From: Rhododendron vialii
Taxonomy: Eukaryota > Streptophyta > Magnoliopsida > Ericales > Ericaceae
Length of the DNA: 64,000 nt
Direction of reading: 5' to 3'
NCBI RefSeq assembly: GCF_030253575.1
Contig: NC_080560.1
Location: forward strand, 31,919,501 to 31,983,500
Below, one piece after another: positions 44,896 through 57,458 of this stretch; positions within the stretch are counted from its first letter, which is position 1; the number at the start of each line of letters is the position of its first letter. The notes beneath the pieces were generated by a model. The model worked only from the letters and a program-made list of their open reading frames with translations, was not told the DNA's origin and did no database searches. The position numbers and the translations under genes are program-made.

Positions 44896-45240
44896 CCATC
44901 TAATCAGCGACGGAAACCAACCATCAAAACCATAATTTCATGGACTGAACCGAAACACGTAAAACCCTAATTTCACCCCCAACTTTCGATTCAAACAGAG
45001 ACTCTACCAAAACCTCTCGATTCCACAGAAACCTTTCCCGAATTTGAACCAAAATCTATCCTCTGAGAACAGAGAGAGGGAGGGAGAGAAAGAGAGGAGG
45101 CGGATGCTCCTATGCTTTCTTCGATGAGAGAGAGAAAGAGAGGCCGATCGAAAAAAACAGAGAGAGAGAGAGAGCTGAGAGAGAAGAGGCGGACGCCTAC
45201 GCTCCTATGCTTTCTTCGACGAAACTCGTCTTTGATCCCG
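44896..45240 (+). repeat. copy C of the three-copy segment, GA-rich
   Basis: Begins 'aatcagcgacggaaaccaacc', identical to copy A at 40950, and ends in GA-rich blocks. The phrase 'gctcctatgctttcttcga' occurs twice (45103 and 45203), so the tail is itself duplicated. Confidence 0.8.
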
Positions 45241-48200
45241 CTCATAATTATTTAAGAACCGTTTGCAGTGTCTAAGCTGCTGCCTGTTTTGGCCCTCCAT
45301 TGATCCAACGGCTGAAATTTAAGAGCCGTTTACCCTATTAAATGGGCTCAGATCTGGAGTATCTACACTCACAACTGACAATGGGATCGCATAATTCAAG
45401 TTCAAGCTCATTGCTAAACTACTACAAAAATGGATTTCTTCCTAATCTTTTGCTCTAGTATTTTTTTAGGTATTCCTTTATTTTTAATAATATTGTGTAT
45501 TTAATTTATTATCGTAATTTTTGGAGTTAAGCATTTTTCTTGACGAGAAGAATCAGACAAGAATAAAAATGTAGACCTGAGTTGAAAAAAATCATATCGG
45601 ATGATACTAAAAATGACATTTGTGCTGGTAGTCTTTAGTGAAGTCTTTTTTTCTTTAGGTCACATTTTTGTTAATTTTAAACTCCCTTTCTTGAGACGAA
45701 TGACCAACTATAAAAAATTTACCACGAACCTACTAAAAATTAAAAACAAAATTAATACCAAAATCAAAATTTAGTAACTACTGGGCCTTAGTACTAATCA
45801 TTGTATTGGATGACATTCAATAAGTAGACATTTTGTTTTCTTCTTCATTACTATTTCTTTATCACTAATGTTAATTTATTTTCTTGTAAAAAGAAAATAG
45901 ATTGAAGGAGAATAAGAAAAAAACCTCAGACCAAATGCATCAATAAAGAATAGTAGTTTAGTTCTTGATAATAGAAGAGAGATTATTTTAGTTCTCCCAA
46001 AAGGGAAAAAATACTTTAGTGAGTGACTCTCAGCATCTAACAAATTAATTGACAACTTATGTCAAGAATGCTTTTTTTTTTTTTTAGGAGAAATTGATTA
46101 GGAGATTTATACGGACCAACCTTCTAGATTATGTTTAAATGTTAAAGAAAGAAGATCTTTACTAACTTAAGCAGGCATTTTATTTTTATTTTTTAACCAG
46201 CACCCTGTATACATATGAACAAGTATGAAGTAGTCAAGTACAGGTCTTTGAGTTCAGTAGAACGCACAGAAACGGCAGCGAGTAACATCCGCAATGTAAC
46301 ATAAATCTAATGCGACATTACCTTTGATGAAGAGTTTCTTTATTTTTTTTATTTGATTCGTTAATCTTAATCTACTCTATTCAAGGGGATTTCGAAAGGA
46401 GAATGGATGCTTGCGGGAATCGAACACTGCCCATGTACATGGGAGTATAATTGTATAAGGAAGACACCAACTGCACTCCACTCCACTTGTTGATGAACAG
46501 CTATTTGAGGAGTATTTTTTATGGGAAGGCATACGAGTTGTGAAGAAATTTGCAACAGTAATAGCTACATAAAGCAAAACGGAAGCAAACATCACGGCAG
46601 CAATGCTACGTAAAATTCTAAAATCATCTAATCCGTCATGTTTTTTTCTGGTCAATCAAAATCAGATACGCTTCGTATCTCAGAAAAACAAGGGCTTACA
46701 AAACAGATTCCAAAGCCGTAAAGAACATTGGGAAGTACTGTGTTATCTTGCCACAAAGTTATACTAGTAATTAGTAACATTACCTTCCTTGTCTTTTCCA
46801 CAGTCTGCCTGCTGGAAGTGAAGTCTTACACGTTCTTATAAATTCGCAACTTAGCAAGAGAGTGGTCAACAAAGACAACTCTCCAACTCCGACGAATCAA
46901 ATGCTGAATATAAACTGCAGTTTTCAAGGTTACTAAGTTTTATTTGATGTCCTTGAAGGGAGGACAAACTTCATAGCCATTCACTTTAAGTATGTCCAAT
47001 CGCAGCAGTTGGGCTTCCAATGTTACCGTTTCAGTTAATATAAGAACATTTAGCAGACAAAACAATCTAATTCGATAGCATATATAACATAAATCTGCAT
47101 TCCAGATAAACCCAAATAGAAACTCAAGGATCAGCATTCTACATATGCTGAGAACTTTTTAACATCCTTTCTGAAGAATGGCTATAAATGCAGTAAAAGT
47201 TTTGCATGCACTCAAGGTTGCATCCCTAATCATAGCAAGCATAACAAATCACACTTAAAAGCAATATATTGGCAGCATTTACATAGTTTGTGTAAAAACT
47301 GGGTGACTCATCTCAAGAGATTTTTGGAAACTCTTCATTATCCAGCAAGATAGACCAGTGACAGGTGACGAAGTCTTTGACTCTAAGTCACACTAATCCT
47401 ACAGTGTGCACGCCTCCTGGTCGACAACTAACCACAGTTCGCCACAAAAAGGGTATACACCAAACAGGTCAGCTCCAAACTTGAATGATACCATACCAAT
47501 ATATATAATCATACATGCGTGCATGGATTGAATACATACTATATATTTTGCAAAACAAGTGCAAGAGAGAAAGAGGGAATGAACTGAATTTTAAATTCTT
47601 CTCACGGGTTTTCATTTTCTAGGAAGTACTTCATATTTTAGCACTGGTCAACGTTTAGTTGATGCCAATTTGAAGCCCATGGACATCATACAGTCACAGT
47701 AAAAACACATGGAAGCCCAATATGAACCTTACCATTGCAAAACATGCGATTAAAATGCAAAGATCAGAAAGGAGAAATCACCAAATACTAAAAGGCAAAC
47801 AAGAAACTCTCAGTTTTATCCCCGAGTGCATGTGCATACATTTCCCTACAATACAAGTTCAGTTGGACTATGCTACACAGTGCGTCATTACTTTTGGGGG
47901 AAACCATGCGACTTCTAGGTCATGTCAAAAGTGAAGATGCATTGAGATCACTAATACAGATTACAAAGTGAAGGCAGAACAGAATGAAAGCGTAAGAAAG
48001 TCCCATCTATTCTGGAGATCTAATGAGCCAAGTCCCATGATCAATCATTCTCAGGGCATCACTTTCAACCATGTAAGGAAATTAGTTACTTAGAGAGAGA
48101 ATACATAGCTCCAATCATCCTAGTCTTCACTCGATTTGTTACGTCAACTGGTCTGGTGGTTTGTGCTGCTTCAATCATTCATGTGGATGAATTCTCCTTC

Positions 48201-49910
48201 AACTCAATATACTGATCCTCCCATGTCCCATATTCAAATGGGGAAACTCAATGACCCTTCAATGTTATCAGGTTTTCATTCTTCACATAACTACAAAAAT
48301 TAGCATCAATATTGGCATGGTCGGATGACAGCAAAAAATGAAAAGCCGTTAGAACTTTCTACATTGTGTGCTACTTACAAGCCTGCAAAGCTTCAGTCGC
48401 TCATACCTGACAATGCACTAAAAGATAAGTACAAACCACAAACATAAATCAAGTCCGTAGCAGGGGAACACACTTGTTTTATGTCTTTCAGCAGTCCGCA
48501 ACACTAGTAAGAAATCTCACTATCAAGCATAGCAAGAGAAATGGCACAATTCCATGTGATATTGATGAGATTCACAAAACGAAAAAAATAGGCTTTGGTG
48601 CAAGATAGCTTAACTACCTTTTCGTTTTTGTACATGGCAAGAGCAAGCTTTGATGCCAGATAGCTGTAAAGGACATCACTAATTTCCTAACGCAAAAATA
48701 TTACAAATTGAGATCCAAAAGCAGTGCTGGAAGGGCTTCATAATACTATCTTGACGGGTAAGATAACTTCGACGAAACAAACAATAGTAGCTAAGTGAAT
48801 TTAACAAACCTCAACTTTCCCCGAGGATTTTATGGGCTAATTGTCAGAGAGAATGTACATATTATCATAGAATCCTCCCTCTCTCATAATCACACGTAGT
48901 GAGATGTCCAACTATATAGGCCAACTAGAGGAGAGAGGATTTTCTACTGACTTAAAAGGAGAGCAGGCAATAATGGAAGGCCATAGGAGAAAGGATAAGA
49001 ACCGCAAGCCAACAAATCAAGGATGCTTGTTAATCAAGTTTGAGAAGTAGTGTGTCAGGATTGAGATAGAGATCATGCAAAAAGTTGTCACTTAGCTTTA
49101 GCCTACCAATTACTACAAAAGAAAAGAATATCTAGGCAGCTGTTTCTGTTCATTCAACGGTAATATCTTCCAGCACGAGTGAAACCAAAGGAAACACAAG
49201 GCTACTCAGCCCCAAAGAAGGCCGGAAGCTCAGTATATGTCATGCGCCTAACTTTGTAAACATGGGATCTTTCAACAGATCCCAATGAAGCAGTCTTGTT
49301 AAATACAGATGTCAAATTAAATTACATGCTTACACCATCCAACATATAAACTCCATAAAACCAACTTTCGGAGTATCAGTATATGATGCAGCTACCACAC
49401 AAATAATTGCCAGCTTATGTAAAGCAGACCTTCATGACAGACTAACACAAACAAAAGTGTAATTCATTCTCAGCATATCGGTCCAGAAGTGAAAACAAAA
49501 TTGAAGCATGCCATTAGAGGAAAGCACGAAAGCTGTCATATTAAATCTTTTCTCATTGGAAAGACAACTAGTGTATATTCCCTTCCTATACTAGTTTCAG
49601 ACCCATATAGGCATAAAGCCACTTTAACCAACCACAAAAACTTTCATTGACCATGATGAGAACTTTCCTACTCTATGGACGGTTATTGGAACCAGTACTT
49701 CCTTGGGCACACAGCTTGGGCGGGGGATATTGTCTTCGCCTTAGACTGTCCAGCTACACTTTCAAGAGAAAAAAGACCTAACATCCAATACTCGATCAGA
49801 GTAATGTCGTAAGAAAGAAGCTCAGTTTTACTTCACCCACCACAAACAATGAACTCCCAAGCAGCTATCTATCCACCATTTCTCAAACAGAATTTGATTA
49901 CCCCTATCCC
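45241..49910. other. long intergenic stretch, no gene confirmed
   Basis: AT-rich. Minus-strand frames at 46377-46655 (hydrophobic) and 46940-47137 are not recognised. The part nearest 49910 is the 3' flank of the plastid TPR gene. Confidence 0.35.
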
Positions 49911-50969
49911 TCAAGCTTTCGAAGCCGCTCTCTCCTTTTCCATCGTCTGCGCCAAAACCTTAGTTGCAATCATATTATCATCGAAATATTGCGCATACGG
50001 GTGCCCCTTAGGAACCAATCTCCTGTACTTCTGAAAATGCTTCTCTGCCTCATCTTGTTTCTTCAACAAAGTATATATGATTCCCTGACACAAATAAGGC
50101 CGGAAATCGCTCGGCTCCTCCTTCACAAGCTCCTGATAGACACTCAATGCATCATTGTAATTGCCCTCAATAACCCTCATTTGCGCAATCAAAAGCTTAA
50201 AGTCCCTCAATTTGTCCGTCTTCTTGTCTCTCTTGCACAAATCCATGACTTCCCTAACCCTCTCCTCAATCTCCTTCGACTCAAATTCCGAATCGGACTG
50301 AGACGCCGCCATTACCAGCCCGTGATAGGCCTCCACGAGAGACGGGTCTTTCTCTAGTATCTCATTAAACCCTACTTTCGCCTTTTCAAGCTCATCATTA
50401 TCCAAATGCAAGTAGGATTTCAACAATGCCCATTCTATATCAGAGGGTTCTAATCTTATCAGCTTCTCTACAATCGAAATCGCTTCTTTGAGCTTACCTC
50501 TCTTGATCTTCAACTCCATTAAGCTCCGGAGGGTTTTGATGTCATCCGGATTTGAGCTCAAGTACTTTTTTAGGCCTCTCTCTTTCTCGCCATCAGAAAT
50601 TGGTTCTTTCATTGCTTCAGTTTCCACTGTGGGCGGAGCGGAAAAGGCGGCGGCCGCAACAAGAGGTTTTTGGAGGTTGAAACGGGCGAAGAAGACGGCG
50701 GTGGCTGCGACTGCGGCGAGGGTGATGGTTTTGACGAGAGAGAAAGGGAGGGGGTTTGGGGTTTCTGCGAAGTAGGGTTTATGGGTTTTAGGGTTTGACA
50801 AGAGGGGGGCTAGTAATGAGGAGGAGGGTTTTGCTCTGACTGATGATCTGAGGGACGATGGAGGTGGCGGCGGGGTTCTTGCGAAGAGAAGTGAAATGGG
50901 GGTTGAGAATGGTGGACGGTGGTGGCGGAGTGGCTGGTGGCGGTGGTGGATTTTGGAGACAGCTTCCAT
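49911..50969 (-). CDS. SG1: SLOW GREEN 1-like plastid TPR protein
   Basis: The intronless 352-residue frame starts at MEAVSKIHHR. Residues 1-45 are rich in Ser, Arg, Pro and His and lack acids, like a chloroplast transit peptide. A hydrophobic stretch lies at about 80-96 (TITLAAVAATAVFFARF). From residue 142 to 322 there are four to five TPR-type helical pairs, with sequences such as GKLKEAISIVEKLIRLEPSD and QDEAEKHFQKYRRLVPKGHP. Order, length and tail match plant SLOW GREEN 1, a plastid TPR protein needed for chloroplast development in young leaves. The open frame extends 45 codons upstream to 51104, but that extension is not transit-like; MEAV at 50969 is the better start. This is the only intact housekeeping gene in the window. 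Confidence 0.8.
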   Translation of the reverse strand: MEAVSKIHHRHQPLRHHRPPFSTPISLLFARTPPPPPSSLRSSVRAKPSSSLLAPLLSNPKTHKPYFAETPNPLPFSLVKTITLAAVAATAVFFARFNLQKPLVAAAAFSAPPTVETEAMKEPISDGEKERGLKKYLSSNPDDIKTLRSLMELKIKRGKLKEAISIVEKLIRLEPSDIEWALLKSYLHLDNDELEKAKVGFNEILEKDPSLVEAYHGLVMAASQSDSEFESKEIEERVREVMDLCKRDKKTDKLRDFKLLIAQMRVIEGNYNDALSVYQELVKEEPSDFRPYLCQGIIYTLLKKQDEAEKHFQKYRRLVPKGHPYAQYFDDNMIATKVLAQTMEKERAASKA

Positions 50970-51104
50970 GGTGGCTCCAGAGAGAATCCTAAAACCCTGG
51001 TTTACATAGGGTGCGGGACAAGGAGAAGAACGGGGAGAGAGTGATGAGCATGTGATTTGAACCCTGAGATGGCCCGAAGGTTTTGGGCCTGCGAGGCCGG
51101 ACAT

Positions 51105-51235
51105 ACAGAGAGAATCGGGAAAATGACGGGAAAGTGGAGAAGACCAGGTTTTATTACCACCAGATGGTCTCCAATATTGAAATCACTCCTCTCATGACAA
51201 TAGCAAAAATATTCACCAAGACATGATGTGGTAAG
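51105..51235. other. upstream region of the SG1-like gene
   Basis: Short interval that should hold the SG1-like promoter and leader, next to a CT-rich leader-like block on the opposite strand. Confidence 0.35.
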
Positions 51236-51362
51236 TTGAATAGACAATTATACCCTTATATACAAGTACATAACCCTCATTTTTTTTTCTCAAACGTTTT
51301 TCTCTGCTCCTCTCATCGTCTCTCCTCTCTCCCTCTCTATCTCCCTGGTCGATTAGTACTAG

Positions 51363-51366
<4 letters not shown>

Positions 51367-51431
<65 letters not shown>
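51367..51431 (+). repeat. (CT)n microsatellite
   Basis: About 65 bp of uninterrupted CT. It lies in a pyrimidine-rich stretch that continues to a possible donor at 51544 (CCAAG|GTTTGT), as in a plant 5'UTR first exon on the plus strand. No downstream coding exon could be joined to it. Confidence 0.9.
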
Positions 51432-51435
<4 letters not shown>

Positions 51436-51544
51436 ACTGCAATAATCGAACGTACGTCGGTCCTCAAACCGTATTGTTTCGAAGCCACGCAAATAACCCT
51501 AAACCGAATTTTCTCACAACGCCGCAACAATTCAGGATCCAAGG

Positions 51545-54300
51545 TTTGTTGGGATTGTTTTTTTCGGAGGCAACCAAGGTCAAAGCCTCTTAGATACATC
51601 TATACTCACATTGTTAAATAGTACTTTTGGGGTTTGTCTTCTAATTTTGGGTTTTTTCATATCTCTGCTTCTTTTTTCATCTTGTATGTTTCTAGTCTGC
51701 TAAAAAATTGATAATCTCAAATTGGTAATGAAATGGGTTTCTCTTTTTGCTTAGCCATTTGTTTATGAGTTTTTTTTTTTTTTTTTTTGAGTCAACAAAT
51801 CTGCGAATGTGGTGACGGTAGCATTGCTTGTGCCTGGATTTTGGTTTTGTTTTCGGTTTGTGGTGCTTACTGATGACTAATGTTGCGTTCCCTTGTAGCA
51901 TTGAGTTTTGATGGATAAGTTTGATTTTGCCATTTTTTTAAAGTATTATTCAATGTTTGGGCTTCGCATCCCTTTCAATTTGGTGAAATGAACAAATATC
52001 ACCTATCCAATGTTTGTTGAAATGCTCAACCTAAAAATCAGTTTCAAAAAGTATTTGTTTGCACAAGTTGGAATCATATCTCTTTTATAATCCTAGGTTT
52101 CTTATTTTCTTTCTTGAATTGGTTAAATGAATCTACAATTGATCTTTGGTATAATAGTTGAGAGTATTTGTTTATCTTTCTATTTAACAAAAGCCTAACC
52201 ACATAAATCACAGCTTGATCGATTTGTTTGGATTCTGATAGTGTCGTAGATAGGGAAATCTGGTGAATTTTAGCAGCTTGAGTGATGTCTGAATTTTCAG
52301 GAAGCTGAGTTGATGAGCAAGTATGGAGTAAAATTGTTTTGATATGGGGGAGGGTTTGATCTGTATTATATATATTATAGAAAGACGATTTCACACTCAC
52401 TTTGTTACTTCTACTCGCGCTCACACATGCACATTATGTGACTAAGGTTGCAGTAACTCCCTAGCAAATTAGCATGATTCACGAGTCCAAATTAGTTTCC
52501 ATTTTCTTTTCTTTCTATACGATGTATAATCTTGATCTATGACCAATTTTCTTTCTAGTTTTTACAGAATTGATGCTTTTGGGATTTATCTCCCTTCTTT
52601 TAAATGTGTCCCAAAGTCTTATAAGCCACATATGCATCCCTAGTCATCTTGCAACCTACATGCTTCCATGCAAAGTGGAAACTAGTGCATCTGAGATGCA
52701 CCAAGAACATCATTTTCAGCCAACAATGACAAATGGACGTCGGCTTTTTACCACAGATATTGAACCGAACCATTGTAAGCATAAGGGATCTTCTATTGAT
52801 TTGTTCAATTTGCCCGTTCTCACTACGAAGTAGAAAAGATTGGAAAATTTATATTTTTCTCTCATCATCTCTTGTAACATGCAACAACATTGGTTGATTG
52901 GTTTGATTGTGTAATGAACATAACTAGTGCCTTTCTATTCCTTTGAGCTACAGATGTACCAAAAAAGGAAGCTAAGGCCATTTTTTTAATATGTGACTAC
53001 TGAGTACCCCAAAGAGAGAACGGATTGTATTTTTCAAGAGTTATATGCATTGAGAAAGATATGTAGATTGTCAGACAAAATAATTGCAAAGTAATAGTCC
53101 TTTGACAAATTCCACTAATTGTTCTAAAACTTGAGCTACTTTGAGACATTGATGTAGTGGGGTTTTCCCGAGTAAAGGAAAATACACTAGAACACGTGTG
53201 GAGTAAAATACCATGTAGAGGTGCACCGCAGAGGATAGAAGCCGGCCACAAGGTAAGCACGGGAGCACTACATAAGGAACATCCCAAATGGAATACGTGG
53301 CGTATGTAGCACCACGGCAGGGAGCATAAGGCCGAACAAGGCAGTTGCATGGGAGTGACATGTAGTCGCAAGTGGCATGAATGTCGTGCAAGGGGTGACC
53401 ACGAGGATGTTACCCGAGTTAAGCCAACCAACAGGAAGGGTGTCTAGACTATTCTGGAGTATTATGTGATAAGGACTGAACCCGCGAATAAGGAGTAGTA
53501 TATTTTGTTGTGTTAAACAAGGAAAAAACCCTAATATGGAACGAATTCCATATAGAGGGGTATCCTAGCAAGAATGGAATCTGGGCTTATTGGGGAAGAG
53601 AATCCCAGAAAGGCTAAGTTTCCTATGCAAGACAGGAAACTTAGGGCAACGAGGGTGCTTGAAGGGCAAGTTACGAAGAGTCTATACCAGAATTTATGCA
53701 TAGCTTGTTTTAGTTTTGTCCATTTTTGGCTAGTTTAGTATTGGCCTGTGTTGTTAGTAAAATGTTCATTTGAGTCTGGTAAACAATGATAAGAATTGCC
53801 ACTTGCAAATAAATCAGCAAAGTAGCCGTAATAGTCTGTCATCCTTTTCATTTCGTACACACTCGCTTCCTTCCCAAACCCAATAGTGTCCTTTATTTCC
53901 TTCAAGATGAGCTCATTTCTTTGTCTAATAGCTGAAGAAGTTATATAAGCACCACGATCATGAACTTCAAAGTTCAGAAACTAGTAAGCAAACTTTGGAT
54001 ATTCCTCGCTGAAACTAGAATATAGAGTTTTTTGGTAGATTGTTGATATTCTAAAATGGAAACCTGAAACTATGATAATTAGGTTCACGAAATTGACGAT
54101 AGAGGCTGAAATTTTATTTTATTTGCTGAAAAGTGCATGAACAATCATGTTGGATGCTGAAAGCGTTGAAAAAACCTTAGTTAGATTTCCAAATCTTGCT
54201 ATGGTATGTACGGGGTTTATATACATGATGCATGCTAGATTAGGCTATACATTTGTAATCTTTGTGGTTTGGATAGTTTTAGCCTGAAGTGTTTTTGTGA
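51545..54300. other. intergenic or intron-like, no gene confirmed
   Basis: AT-rich and T-rich on the plus strand, intron-like. A GC-richer repeat-like block at 53140-53460 has no recognised ends. No coding exon is supported. Confidence 0.3.
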
Positions 54301-54301
54301 A

Positions 54302-54391
54302 GGTCTACAAGTGATATGCTTTACATTGATGAAGTTGTTGGAAGTACTATTGCATGGCCTGCTGACAAGGTTCTTATGGACTCTAAGCCAG
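54302..54391 (+). pseudogene. CACTA-type or plant-transposase C-terminal fragment
   Basis: The frame reads SDMLYIDEVVGSTIAWPADK and ends at a GT-like border. 'VGSTIAWPKDKV' is a stretch common in the C-terminal exon of plant CACTA-derived proteins. It is only about 30 residues and not joined to other exons. Confidence 0.35.
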
Positions 54392-55240
54392 GGTAATGCT
54401 TTTTTTTTTTTTCCCGCTTATATACATATCAAAAAGGAATATGATTTGTTCTATTCCTTTGTCTATAAATTTTATTTAGTTGAAATTTTTATGGCTCCAT
54501 CAAATTACATATTTGCTTCTACCAAATGTAGGTTCATGGGCTGATAAAGAAGAAAAGTTCTTTTGTGACTTTTTGCTGAAGATGTAGATATCATCTAGCT
54601 AGTGTGCTAGTTGTCATGATCTCTTGGTTGAAGCCTCTTTGTTGATATTTTGGTGGCAAGGCTTATACTCCACTTTTGGGATACATAGTTGTTTTGGTTG
54701 AAGCCTTTTTGTTGGTATTTTTTGACTAGGCTTGTACTCGACTTTTGGGATAGACGAATGTTTTGGAAGGATGTAGTACTCTAATTTTCTTCTATGTAAT
54801 GCTAGTCATTTTGTTCTACTCATTGGTTTTCGTAGCCTTGGTTGTATGTGTTAATAAGGTGGTTTTGTAGTGGATTCTGAAGGCTATCCCGTTGAGCCTT
54901 CCGTTTGGTTGATAATGTTGGTTATACAAGAAAACTTTGTTTTTCTTGGCTATTCAATTCAATTTTGGGAAATATAGTGCTATATGGATTTAAGTAACAC
55001 CAAAGCCATCAATTCAGGTCAAAAGTAATTATTTCAAATCAATTCTAATAGTTTTGACTTGGTCTTTTATACCTCAAAGAAGGTTGAGGTTGAATGTAGA
55101 TGCCTCCCCAACATTCCACAATCCGATGTAGACTGATCTTTATGCAAATTTATATTGGTCTTCATTTATATTAAGTGTAGTTATAATTTTGACTTGTTTA
55201 TAAATGCATGTTAAATAGATGGTTCAACTAACTTTTCACA
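54392..55240. other. intergenic, no gene seen
   Basis: T-rich. A phrase 'ttggttgaagcctttttgttg' is repeated at about 54626 and 54697. No gene. Confidence 0.35.
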
Positions 55241-56115
55241 CTTATCACTTGCCAAAAAATATGACGTGGTCTTTTTACAACAAAGATATGGTCCACAAAG
55301 GCATACAGTGTAGTCTTTTAGCAATATGGACTTTGTCTTAAAAGAACCTCCACGTAACTTTGAACGCTTATCACTTGCTAAAAAATATGACGTGCTCTTT
55401 ATACAATAAACATATGGTCCACAAAGACTTAGAGTGTTGTCTTTTTGCAATATGGACTTGGTCTTTGTCTTCAAAGAACCATTTCCTAATTTTTCACCCC
55501 TTCACACTTATCACTTGTCAAAAAATATGACATGCACTTTATACAATAAACATGTGGTCCATACAGAAATAGGGTGTAGTCTTTTAGCAATATAGACTTG
55601 GTCTTGGTCTTGAAAGAACCACCAACTTTCCACGCTTACCACTTGCCCAAAAATTTGACGTGTTTTTTATACAATAAACATGTGGTCCATACAGACATAG
55701 AGTGTAGTTTTTTACCAATATGGACTTGGTATTAAAACAACCTCCGCCTAACTTTGAACGCTTACCACTTGTCAAAAAATATGACGTGCTCTTTATACAA
55801 TAAACATGTGGTCCATACAGACATAGTGTGTAGTCTTTTAGCAATATATACTTGGTCTTGGTTTTGAAAGAACCACCAACTTTCCACGCTTACCACTTGC
55901 CCAAAAATATGATGTGCTCTTTATACAATAAACATGTGGTCCATAGAGACATAGGGTGTAGTCTTTTAGTAATATAGACTTGGTCTTAGTGTTGAAAGAA
56001 CCATCAACTTTCCACGCTTACCACTTGCCCAAAAAATATGTCGTGCTCTTTATACAATAAACATGTGGTTCTTACAGACATAGGGTGTAGTCTTTTATCA
56101 ATATAGACTTGGTAT
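55241..56115. repeat. seven-unit tandem array of about 128 bp
   Basis: Units begin with 'cttatcacttg/cttaccacttg' at 55241, 55367, 55507, 55635, 55761, 55889 and 56017, so spacing is 126, 140, 128, 126, 128 and 128 bp. Each holds 'aaaaatatgacgtgctcttt', 'ataaacatgtggtccata' and 'tagtcttttagcaatat'. The minus strand gives short repetitive open frames, but the 128-bp spacing breaks frame, so coding is unlikely. Confidence 0.92.
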
Positions 56116-56672
56116 TGGGTAAATTAAAATTTGGTCGTTAAAGATAAAAAGTGTAGTATTTAGAAACCCATAGACTGTCTTTCATGATGGTGTAATAGAA
56201 AGTCTTTTGTATCTTTTTAGTTGCCCTTTTTGGCCCAAATAAACTTGGTTGAGATTGAATGGAGGGTAGGTCTCATTAGGGAGACGTAAAAAGCCGACAA
56301 AATACATAATCCCTGCATAATAATTTAAACCAAATAGGCCAACAAACTACATAATCCGTACATAATAATTTAAACCAAATGGCCCAACAAAATACATAAT
56401 CCCTACTTCATTGCCTATTCGATTATGATGAAGCATGGACAATTGAAGGACTCGAGCTAGTGAGGGAGACAATTAGGGGATGAAATTTGGAGAGCAAGGT
56501 CAGGGCGTCGTCGTAGGGGTAACTCCTACGCGGATGGGGAGCACAGAAACCCTAGAGAGAGGAAGGAGAGAGTTACGTTGTACTGGAGAGGGAGAAGGAG
56601 GGGGGGTGGCGTTGAAGGATACGACGTTGTCTAATAAGGGTAGAATGGTCCATTCCGGACATGGTTACCATG
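56116..56672. other. intergenic, gene-leader-like
   Basis: The segment 56480-56672 resembles 58900-59252 weakly ('ggatggggagca', 'aaccctaga/aaccctaaa', 'taagggtagaatggtcc'). It could be an old duplicated gene leader. No protein is recognised. Confidence 0.35.
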
Positions 56673-57023
56673 TAGGGGTGTGCACGGGTCGGACGGGCCA
56701 GGTTCGACCACGAACCCGACCCGACTGGTCGGTTATCCAATTTTTGGGCCCCGAACCCGAACCGAAGGAGGGGGAATAACCGTCCACGTAACCGATTTTT
56801 TTGGTCGGGTCGGGTCGGGTTTTTGTTGGGTCCGACCAAAACCGAAGTAATCTATAAGAATTGGTCAGGTTTGGTCGGGTAGGGTAAAAAAACAGCACCC
56901 CGAACCGAAAATTGATTTTTTTCAAAAAAATGGACCCGTACCCGACCGAACCACATGTTCGGCCCCGTTTGAAACCCTTCGGGTCGGGTCGGTCGGGGCT
57001 CGATTTTTTTGCACACCCCTATA
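56673..57023. mobile_element. short non-autonomous hAT element
   Basis: Ends are TAGGGGTGTGCAC and, reversed, TATAGGGGTGTGC. The flanks are TTACCATG (56665-56672) and ATACCATG (57024-57031), an 8-bp duplication with one mismatch. A related unoccupied site, TTACCATGTATTGG, occurs at about 59250. The interior is full of GGGTCGG/CCGACC motifs in both orientations, like the subterminal repeats of the large hAT element. Confidence 0.75.
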
Positions 57024-57458
57024 ATACCATGTATTGGTGAATAAAATAGAAGATACCATGTATTTGTAATTTGAAGAGTGGAGACCATGAAAGTGGTGAT
57101 AAAGCCTTGCCTGCTCCGCCTGCCGATAATTTTCCCTACGAATAAAGGACTACCTTCATTTAGTCTGACAGACCATCAAGTTTCTTTACAGAGAGAGAGA
57201 GGATGGGGGGTGGGGGGGACAATAGAAGTTTAATACATTACTTTCAAATTATAATATGAATAGGTCCCAATTCATTACATTCAACAAAAGCAAAAGTATG
57301 AAATAACGATACACATAATAGTACTAGTTAAATTTAACTTCAAATACAAAGTAACGCTTAGAGTGCATATCATGAATAAAGCGAAAGATTAAACCAAAGT
57401 AGCATGGAAATCAATAAAACATTGTTTGAGTCATTTGAGCAAGCTATTGCTCCCATGC
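57024..57458. other. intergenic
   Basis: Contains a short GA run and a G-run at 57180-57218. No gene seen. Confidence 0.35.

Noticed and set aside
50970-51104. 45-codon N-terminal extension of the plastid TPR protein
   Set aside because: MEAVSKIHHR begins a normal transit-peptide-like region; the extension contains acidic-free but Cys/Pro-rich text unlike homologues, and upstream in-frame ATGs are common by chance.
51213-51599. 128-codon minus-strand frame rich in Arg-Glu
   Set aside because: It is translation of the CT microsatellite.
55211-55844. Minus-strand repeat-protein frames (LKDYTLCLYGPHVYCIK-type) in the tandem array
   Set aside because: Unit spacing of 128 and 140 bp breaks the frame, so the apparent protein repeat is a by-product of the DNA repeat.
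55241-56115. CRISPR-like array
   Set aside because: Units are contiguous, about 128 bp and without unique spacers; this is a eukaryotic nuclear sequence.
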